A stretch of 64,000 nucleotides of DNA from Acuticoccus sp963704595 (GTDB lineage Bacteria; Pseudomonadota; Alphaproteobacteria; Rhizobiales; Amorphaceae). The DNA lies in contig OY969922.1 of NCBI GenBank assembly GCA_963704595.1, positions 682,001 to 746,000 on the forward strand, read 5' to 3'. How positions within the stretch are numbered: position 1 is the stretch's first letter; each line of letters starts with the position of its first letter. The notes beneath the pieces were generated by a model. It had not been told where the DNA came from, did no database searches, and was given only the letters and a program-made list of their open reading frames with translations. Shown here one piece after another: positions 39,286 through 47,500 of this stretch. The translations under genes were made by a program, and so were the position numbers.

Positions 39286-40641
39286 CTATCGCTCCGCGAA
39301 TGCCGACCCCAGCGCCTTGCGGATGGGGCTGAGGAAGTAGGCGAGTACGCTCTTTTCGCCCGTCACGATGTCGGCCTCGACCATCATGCCGGGCGACAGG
39401 CGGGCCTCGGGCAGGCCGGGAAGGTGGTCGCTCGCGAGCACGAGGCGGACCTCGTAGTACGGGTCCTCGCCGTCCTCGACGAAGGCCGACGGCGAGATGC
39501 TGGTGACCGTCCCCTCGATCCAGCCGAAGCGGGTGAAGTCGTACGCGGAGATCTTCACGTGCGCCGGCATCCCGGGCCTGACGTAGCCGATCTCGCTGAC
39601 CGCGACTCTCGTGTCGGCGTTGAGCTCCTCGTCGACGGGGACCACGGTCGCCAGCGGCTGGCCGGGCTTGGCGACGCCGCCGATGGTCTTCACCTCCAGC
39701 GATTTCACGATGCCGCGCACCGGTGAGGTCACGGTGAGCCGGCGCTGGCGGCGGGCCGAGCGGCTGACGTCGCCCGAAAGGGCCGCAAGCTCGGTGCGCA
39801 GCTGCTGGAGGTTCGCCGCCTGCTCGGACGCGGTCTCGGCGAGGAAGGACGCGAGGCGTTTTTCGGCTTCGACGAGCTGCTCGGACGAGGCCTTGCGCTT
39901 TTCGCGCGCGATGGTGATCGCGTTAAGCGCGTCGCTCATCGCCTTGCGGCGTTCCGACAGCAGCGCCCGGGTGGCGAACCCCTTTTCGACAAGGCTCTCG
40001 ATCCGCTCGAAATTCTCGGTCGCGAAGGCCTGGTCGTCCTCCAGGCTCGCCATCTGCGCGTCGTAGACGGTCGCCATGTAGCGGGCCTGCTCGATCTGGC
40101 TTGTGATGAGCTGGCGCTGGCTCTCGATGGCATCGCGCTGGGTGCGGTAGGTGTCGGAGGCGTCATCGGCGATCTCGGGCTCGAAGCGGGAGAAATCGGG
40201 GGCGCGGTCTTCGGCGAGGGCGACGAGGCCCTCGATCCGCGCCTCGATGTCGGCGCGGCGGCGGGTCGCGACGCTGAGATCCTCGGTGGTGCTCGCGTCG
40301 TCGAGGACGAAGAGCGTCGCGCCGGCTTCCACGCGCTCGCCGGGGCGCACCAGGATCTGGCGCACCAGTCCGCCGTCGAGGTGCTGGATCACGCGTTCGA
40401 ACTGGGCCGGCACGATCATCCCGCGCGCGACGGACACCTCGTTGACGGTGGCAAAGCCCGCCCACCCGACGAGGGCCAGCACGGCGAGCGAAAGGATGAC
40501 GGTGAGGCTGCGCATCGCCCCCCTGGCGCTCGCGGTGGCGACCAGCATCGGGCGGCTGAGGTCGGGCACGCGGGGCGTTGCGATCCTGCCGCGCCCGGGT
40601 GCCGCTCCCGCACCGTCCGTCATGGTTTGGGACGCGCTCAT
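39286..40641 (-). CDS. HlyD-family membrane-fusion protein of a type I secretion system
   Basis: A 451-residue periplasmic adaptor that links an inner-membrane ABC exporter to an outer-membrane TolC-type channel. The single N-terminal anchor is SLTVILSLAVLALVGWAGFA. Then comes the lipoyl half-motif IQHLDGGLVRQILVRPGERV, a long alpha-helical hairpin (about residues 150-330) and the second half VTSPVRGIVKSLEVKTIGGV. The C-terminal beta-barrel includes HVKISAYDFTRFGWIEGTV, characteristic of the HlyD/PrtE group. The start at 40641 overlaps the stop of the upstream ABC gene by four bases. No TolC homologue is nearby. Confidence 0.93.
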   Translation of the reverse strand: MSASQTMTDGAGAAPGRGRIATPRVPDLSRPMLVATASARGAMRSLTVILSLAVLALVGWAGFATVNEVSVARGMIVPAQFERVIQHLDGGLVRQILVRPGERVEAGATLFVLDDASTTEDLSVATRRRADIEARIEGLVALAEDRAPDFSRFEPEIADDASDTYRTQRDAIESQRQLITSQIEQARYMATVYDAQMASLEDDQAFATENFERIESLVEKGFATRALLSERRKAMSDALNAITIAREKRKASSEQLVEAEKRLASFLAETASEQAANLQQLRTELAALSGDVSRSARRQRRLTVTSPVRGIVKSLEVKTIGGVAKPGQPLATVVPVDEELNADTRVAVSEIGYVRPGMPAHVKISAYDFTRFGWIEGTVTSISPSAFVEDGEDPYYEVRLVLASDHLPGLPEARLSPGMMVEADIVTGEKSVLAYFLSPIRKALGSAFAER

Positions 40642-42860
40642 CGGGACCTCGCCAAGAGTTCGGTGGGGGTGGCAATCGTCGGGGCGCGGCCGTAGCGAAG
40701 CGCGATCACGCGGCCGGCAAGCTCGAGGAAATCGCTGCGCTGGCTGACGAAGATGACGGTGCGGCCCTCGGCGGAAAGACCGATCACCTTGCGCACGACA
40801 TCTCCGACCGCGGCGTCGAGCACCGCGTTGGGGATCTCGTCGATGAGGATGATGCGGGAGCCGACGAGAAGCGCCTGCGCGATGGCGAACCGGTAGCCGA
40901 ACGGGCCCGTCGCAAGTTCGAGGCCCGCGGGGCCGAGAGGACCGTCGAGGCCACAGGGGAGGGCTGCGATCTCGTCCGTGAGGCCGACCCAGGCGAGCGT
41001 CGCGTCGATCTTCTCGTCGGATGCCAGCGGGTTTGCGAGAAGGAGATTGTCCCGCAGCGAACCCGGGAACAGGCACGGGCGCTGCGGCACGTAGCTGATG
41101 CGGCGGCGCAGCTCGTCGGCCGGGAGCTGGCGCAGGTCCACTCCGTCGATGCGCACGGTGCCTATGGAAAGGTCGGTCATCCCTTGGATCAGCTTGAGGA
41201 CGCTGGTCTTGCCGGAGCCGCTGGCGCCCGTGACCGCCACCACGCTGCCGGGCGCGATCTCCATGTCGAGCCCGACGAACACCGGGCGAGTGTCGCGCAT
41301 CCTGTGTCCGGTGTTGACGAAGGTGATGCTGCCCTCGACCGCCTTCATCGAGCCGTAGAGCCGGTCGGCGTCCCGCTCCGGCGGCAGATCCATCAGGCTG
41401 TTGACCTGGTTGACGCTGTTGCGCACCTGCTCGAAGCGCTGCAGCGACAGGCACAGGAGATGGAACGGGGCGAGGGCCCTGAGGCCAAGCATCATGATCG
41501 CGAGCAGCGCGCTGGCGCCGACGGTGCCGGCCCAGGCGGCCTCCGCCCCGGCGCCGAGGAGAAGCATCGCGGTTCCCGTCAGGACGCAGGCGGACAGCGC
41601 CTCGCCGAGAGCGGCGACCATGCGCTGCTTCTCGACCATGATCTCCTGCTGCCGCGCCGCGGCGGCCATGCGCTCGGACCATTTGTGCTGGATGCCGGCA
41701 TCGCGGATCTTGCCGCGCTTCTCGAACGTGTCGATCGCGATGCGCTGCATCTCGGTCGCGGCGTCGGCGGCCATGCGCGTTGTGACCCGCGCACGACGCC
41801 GCACCAGCGCGAACACTGTGAGGTGGAGGACGATACCGGCGGCCGGCACCAGCGCGACCCAGCCCGCCATGACGTAGATCGCGACGAGGGAGACGACGCT
41901 CGCCGGCGCCTCGAGCAGGCCGGTGAACGACGGGCTCGTCAAGAAGCCGCGCACATTGTCGAACGAGCGGAGGCGCGCCGCCTGGTCGGCGACGGCGACG
42001 GTGTCCGACAGGGCGGGCCGGATCTTGAGGATCCGGTCGAGCGATGCGGTCGCGACCAGATATTCGAGCCGGTTGGCGACGAAGGCGATGATCCTGCCGC
42101 GCTGGAAGAGGAGGATCGCCTCGAGCGCGATGACGATCGTCACCCCCGTGACGAAGCCCGGCAGGGCGGTGAGCTGGCCGGGGCTGATCACCTGCTGGTA
42201 GGCGTAGATGGTAAAGAGGGGGATCGCCGTCGCCAGCATTGCGAGCGCCAGGGTGCAGGCGAACAGGACCGGGGCGAACCCGTCGAACAGCGACAGGAGC
42301 GAGCGGAACCAGCTGTGGCCGGTGTGGCTGCGCTGCGCCTTGTCGAGCGGTGAGGCGATGTCGCCGAAGCGGAAGGCCCATGCGCTGGCGCCCTGCCCGA
42401 GGGGCGCGCCGGACGGAAGCTCCTCGATGTCGCCGGAGAGGCGGGCGACGCTGAGCCCGCCCGCGGAACCGCCGGAGAATACCACGGCCGGATCACCTGA
42501 GCGAGGGAGGAGGAGGAGCGGGCCTTCCGCCGCCATGTCAGGCCCCGGCGCCTCGATCCGCCGCGCGCTGAAGCCGAGGTTCGCCATGGCCGCGAGCAGC
42601 GCGTCGACGTCGAACCCGCCCTCCGACACCGGAAGTGCGGCGGCGAGCCGGTTGATGGGCAGGTCGATGCCGGATGCGAGGCAAAGCGCGCAGAAGAGGC
42701 GCGTCAGCCCGGCGTCCGCCTCGCTCGCCTGCATGTTGCGCCGGACGATGGTTTCCAGCCGCTCGCAGGCAGCCGCGAAGCTGTCGAAGCCCGGCGCCTT
42801 GCGGTGAACCGACAGCGGGCGGGATTTCAGGAGTTCCGCGGGTGCCGTGAGCGCGTTCAC
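40638..42860 (-). CDS. ABC exporter half-subunit with N-terminal peptidase-like domain and degenerate ATPase
   Basis: A 740-residue type I secretion ABC protein. Residues about 45-165 resemble the inactive C39-like domain of RTX exporters (GGFDVDALLAAMANLGFSARR). Residues about 190-470 are the six-helix transporter domain. In the nucleotide domain, Walker A is intact (GASGSGKT, residues 545-552) and Walker B keeps its acidic pair (ILIDE near 671-675). However, the LSGGQ signature is replaced by LATGPFGYRF (649-658) and the switch His by Gln in FVSQRSD. It overlaps both neighbours by four bases and is expected to form a heterodimer with the gene upstream. Confidence 0.9.
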   Translation of the reverse strand: MNALTAPAELLKSRPLSVHRKAPGFDSFAAACERLETIVRRNMQASEADAGLTRLFCALCLASGIDLPINRLAAALPVSEGGFDVDALLAAMANLGFSARRIEAPGPDMAAEGPLLLLPRSGDPAVVFSGGSAGGLSVARLSGDIEELPSGAPLGQGASAWAFRFGDIASPLDKAQRSHTGHSWFRSLLSLFDGFAPVLFACTLALAMLATAIPLFTIYAYQQVISPGQLTALPGFVTGVTIVIALEAILLFQRGRIIAFVANRLEYLVATASLDRILKIRPALSDTVAVADQAARLRSFDNVRGFLTSPSFTGLLEAPASVVSLVAIYVMAGWVALVPAAGIVLHLTVFALVRRRARVTTRMAADAATEMQRIAIDTFEKRGKIRDAGIQHKWSERMAAAARQQEIMVEKQRMVAALGEALSACVLTGTAMLLLGAGAEAAWAGTVGASALLAIMMLGLRALAPFHLLCLSLQRFEQVRNSVNQVNSLMDLPPERDADRLYGSMKAVEGSITFVNTGHRMRDTRPVFVGLDMEIAPGSVVAVTGASGSGKTSVLKLIQGMTDLSIGTVRIDGVDLRQLPADELRRRISYVPQRPCLFPGSLRDNLLLANPLASDEKIDATLAWVGLTDEIAALPCGLDGPLGPAGLELATGPFGYRFAIAQALLVGSRIILIDEIPNAVLDAAVGDVVRKVIGLSAEGRTVIFVSQRSDFLELAGRVIALRYGRAPTIATPTELLARSR

Positions 42861-44543
42861 AGCTTGAGGTCCCGGTAGGCGGTGCGGGCGGGGGCGGCTG
42901 CGGCGGTGTCGAAGCGCAGGCCGCCGGCGTCGAGACTGCAGCGGCGGGTGGCGAAGCCGACTAGGTTGGCGTCGTCCGATACGATCACGAACGTCGCCTG
43001 CCCGCGGATGCTGCCGATGAAGCGGTGAAGCTTCATGTAGGCTTCGCCGTCGAGGCCGCGGTCGGCACGGTCGAGCAGGATGAGCCGCGGCCGCGGGGCG
43101 AGCGCGCGGACGAAGGCGAGCTGCTGGATAAGGCCGGGCGGGATCGTCTCGCCGGCACCGCCGACCACGGGGGTGTCGAGGCCGAGCGGCAGTTCCTTGA
43201 TGCTGGCGGCAATCTCCAGGAAGTCGGCGACCTTCATCGCCTCGTCGACCGAAACCTCGCCGTAGCGGGTGATGTTCTCGCGGATCGTGCCGCGAAAGAG
43301 GGTGCCGGCGGGCGGGATGTAGCCGACGCAGCGGTTGAGGAGCGGCTGCGGATAGGCCGTTGGCGCGAGGCCGTTCAGCGTCACCGAACCGCCGGTCGGC
43401 ACGACGATGCCCGCCATCAGGCGCAGGAGGGACGATGTCTGCCGCTCGCTGGTGCTGGAGACTGCAAGCACTTCGCCAGGTTCGAGCCGCAGGCTGGCGC
43501 CCGCGAACACCTCCCCGGCGTCGGTGGCGAAGGCGACATCGTCGAGTGCGACGCGCCCCACGTTGTCGACCTCAATGGCCTCGTCGGGCGCTGCGATCGC
43601 GGGGGTGGCGAGCACGCGCTCGACCTTCTGCCGCGCGGCGCTGACGTCCTTCAGCTGGACGAAGATGAAGACGCCGCGCTGGAGCGGCGCCGTCACCCGC
43701 CCGGACAGCAGCACCAGCGCGGTGACGCCGCCCATGGCGATGTTGCCCCACACCATGCTCACCGCGCCGAAGATCAGCATGGTCGCCACCATCATCTGGT
43801 TGGCGAGCGGCGCCGCGTTGAGGAGGCGCGTGGTGGCGAGCGCGAGCGCGTGGTTGTCCCGCGCGACGCGGGCCTGCAGTGCCTCGTAGCGGCGGACCAT
43901 GCTGTCCTCGATGCCCATCGCCTTGATGGCGTGCATGGCGCCGAGCGTCGCGAACAGGAAGTCGTACCGCTCCTCGTCGACCGTCTGCGTCTGCGCGGCG
44001 AGCCGCTTCATCCGCACCGCGAGCGGCGTGGTGACGAGCGCGAACAGGACGAGCCCCGCGATCACGATCAGCCCGGCGGGCAGCGAGATGTAGAGGATGC
44101 AGCCGACGATCATCGGCAGAAACGCCATCTCGGCGATGCCGACGAGGATCTGGCCTGCGTGCCGCTCGGCCATGTGCTGCACGGCGTTGAGCTGCTCGAG
44201 GCTGTGGGAGGAGGACAGCCGCTCCGTCTCCGAGCCGCTCATCACCACATGGCGCAGGATGCGGCACGTGAGTGCGCCCGCATAGGTCGCGTGCGAGCGG
44301 GACAGCAGCGCCGCCCGTGCCGTAGCGCAAGAGCCCCTCGGCCACCGCGATCGAAAGGCCGCCGAGCACGATGAACTCCAGCGTCGGGCTGTACGGGTTG
44401 GGCAGGATCCGCCCGAACACCTGCGACGCCGCGATCGGCACCGCGAGGCCGAGGACGTTGAGCGCCATCGTCGCCAGAAGCATCCCGGCGACGGGAGGCT
44501 TCCAGCGGACCGATGCACCCATATGAGCGGAGCCGTGTGCCAT
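42857..44543 (-). CDS. Second ABC exporter half-subunit with strongly degenerate ATPase motifs, one apparent frameshift
   Basis: An ABC transmembrane/ATPase protein of about 561 residues. MAHGSAHMGASVRWKPPVAG leads into helices (MLLATMALNVLGLAVPIAAS). The frame changes at 44318, where one extra base separates GLLRYG from RAALLSRSHATYAGA, a classic exporter segment; it is then continuous to the stop. In the ATPase, the Walker A position reads STSERQTSS (lysine replaced by glutamine), the signature region reads IPPGLIQQLAF, Walker B is LILLDRADRGLD (catalytic Glu replaced by Arg) and the switch region is VSDDAN. It is probably catalytically dead and pairs with the following gene. Start 44543 is a best guess, 13 bases after the substrate gene's stop. 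Confidence 0.82.
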
Positions 44544-44556
44544 TGCAGCGTGCAAG

Positions 44557-47500
44557 CTACAGGTGGAGGCTTGTTTCGAGCTGCAGGTGGCTGTCGAGCG
44601 TATTGTCGGGTTCGATCTCCGTCGTGAACATGGCGGCAAGGTCGGTGGTGCCGGTGCTGCCGGCCGCCGCCTCGTCGAGGGCGAAGAGGTCGGCGAGGGA
44701 GGCGTCGGCGGTGAGCTCGCTCTCCGCGGTGCCGGCCGTCGTGGTCCCGGCGCTCGCCGCAACCTCGATCTCGGCCGCCTCCGCCACGTCGGCCTCCAGC
44801 GAAAGCTCGATCGACGCAGCCGTCTTCAGCATCGACGCCGTGTCGGTCGTGTCGCTCTCGACGTTCGAGAGCAGGCCGAACACCTGATCGTACGGATCGA
44901 TGTCCTCGATCGTGAAGCCGAAGTCGGCGGCATTGTAGCCGGCGCCGTCGACCGTGAGCTTGAAGCTGATCGTGTCGCCGACCTTGAGTTCCGACGCATC
45001 GTGCGATGACGCCGTGGTCAGGACCAGGATGCCGTCGTCGTTGTAGCCGGCGCTGACGGACCCCTCGTAGCCGGTCATCTGGTAATAGGTCAGCGTGCCC
45101 GGCCCGGTGTAGTGCGGCGCGATTTCCCAGGACGTCATGTCGCCGTTGGTGATGTCCTCCGCCTGGACGGTGTAGGTGATGTCCACCTCGAACCCGCCGC
45201 CCTTTTTCGGCCTGTACCAGTCGTTCACGGCAACGACGGCGAAACCGTCGGACTCCACGGGCCCCACCGGCGTCTCGTTGATGACGGGGGAAGCGTCCGG
45301 CGCGTAGTCGATGTTCTGGTCGAGCACCTGCGCATTCGACTGGCCGATGTCGATGGTGAACACGACGTCGTCGTAGTCCTGGTCGCCGCCGCCCGACATG
45401 TCCTCGAAGCCGAGCGAGACCGAGCCCGTCGCGGCATCGAGGTAGCCGACGGTGTGCATCATCCCGTCCGGGTTGATGGCGTAGCCGTTCTCGGCGACCG
45501 CGGCGCTGTGATAGACCTCCGTGCCGAACGCGCCGTAGATCGGGTACTCGCCGTACCCCGGGACCACCGCGAACATCGTCAGCGCCGTATCGCTGTTGAC
45601 GTTGCCGGGGTTGCCTTGCGCATCGCGGAAGACGAAGTCGATGTCCGCGCTGAGGAGCCCGTACTGGTCGGCGCCATGGCCGTGCGGGATGACGAAGAAG
45701 CCGATCTGGTCGCCCGCATTGAGCTGGACGTCGACCGAGCTCACCCCCCCGACGAGGGTACCGCCGCTCCCCTCGGCCGAAGCGTTGGCGAACAGGACCT
45801 TCACATCCATGATCTCGCCGTCGGCGCCGATCTTGTACATGCCCATCGAGTTCTGGTAGCCGGCGCCCTCGTACATGAAGGTGATGCTCGCCGTATAATC
45901 CTCGGCGATGGTGAACTGCGTCATGTCGATCACCGCCGGCACCGGCTCCGCCTCCGCAACGGGCTCCGTGATGTCGGCAACGGGCTCCGTGGCGTCGGCG
46001 GCGGGTTCGGTGATGTCGGCAACCGTGTCGGTAACGTCGGCGACGGGCTCCACGACGGGCTCGCCGGTGTCCGCCGGATCGACGGCATCGACGACCGGCT
46101 CGACGACGGCGTCCACCAGGTCGAACAGCGGATCGGTGGCATCGACGACTGGGTCGAGCACCGGGTCGAGCGGATCGACGAGGGGTTCGGTCGCATCGAC
46201 GACGGTGTCGACGGTCTCGACCACGGGGTCGACGACCTCGGCCACCGGCTCGACGGCGTCCAGGAGGGGATCGGAGGTCTCGACGACGGCATCGAGGAGA
46301 TCGCCGAGCGGGTCGGGATCTTCCGCGGCGGGGTCGGTTGCGTCGGCGACGGGCTCCACGACGGGCTCGCCGGTGTCCGCCGGATCGACGGCATCGACGA
46401 CCGGCTCGATGACGGCATCCACCAGGTCGAACAGCGGATCGGTGGCGTCGACGACGGGGTCGAGAACCGGATCGAGCGGATCGACCACGGGTTCGGTCGC
46501 ATCGACGACCGTATCGACGGTCTCGACCACGGGGTCGACGACCTCGGCGACCGGCTCGACGGCGTCCAGGACGGGATCGGAGGTCTCGACGACGGCATCG
46601 AGGAGATCGCCGAGCGGGTCGGGATCTGCCGCTGCGGGATCGGTTGCGTCGGCGACCGGCTCCAGAACGGTCTCGCCAGTGTCCGCCGGGTCGACGGCAT
46701 CGACGGCAGGGTCGAGCACCGGATCGAGCGCGTCGACCAGGGGTTCGGTCGCATTGACGACGGCATCGAGGAGCCCGCCGAGCGGGTCGGGATCCTCCGC
46801 GGCGGGATCGGTGACGTCGGAGACGGGCTCCAGAACGGGCTCGCCGGTGTCCGCCGGATCGACGGCCTCGACGACCGGCTCGACGACGGCGTCCACCAGG
46901 TCGAACAGCGGATCGGTGGCGTCAACGACAGGGTCGACGTTCTCGACCAAGGGGTCGACGATCTCCGCAACCGGCTCAACGGCGTCCAGGATGGGATCGG
47001 AGGTCCCGACGACGGCATCAAGGAGATCGCCAAGCGGATCGGGATCTTCCGCGGCGGGCTCTCCGGTTTCCGCGGGATCGACGGCATCGACGACCGGCTC
47101 GACGACGGCTTCCACCAGGTCGAACAGCGGATCGGTGGCATCGACGACCGGGTCGAGCACCGGGTCGAGCGGATCGACGAGGGGTTCGGTCGCATCGACG
47201 ACGGTATCGACGGTCTCGACCAAGGGGTCGACGACCTCGGTGACCGGCTCGACGACGTCCACGAGGGGATCGGAGGTCTCGACGACGGCATCGAGGAGAT
47301 CGCCGAGCGGGTCGGGATCATCCACGACAGGGTCGGTGGCGTCGGCGACGGGCTCTAGAACAGTCTCGCCGGTGTCCGCCGGATCGACGGCATCGACGAC
47401 GGGATCCACGAGGTCGAACAGCGGATCGGTGGCATCGACGACCGGGTCGAGGACCGGGTCGAGAGGGTCGACCAGCGGTTCTGTCACGTCCACGACGGTG

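Noticed and set aside
39286..42381. A 1031-codon frame that seems to fuse an unknown N-terminal half to the HlyD protein.
   Set aside because: Its first half is out of frame with the real ABC gene. HlyD starts at 40641 (MSASQTM), overlapping the ABC stop by four bases.
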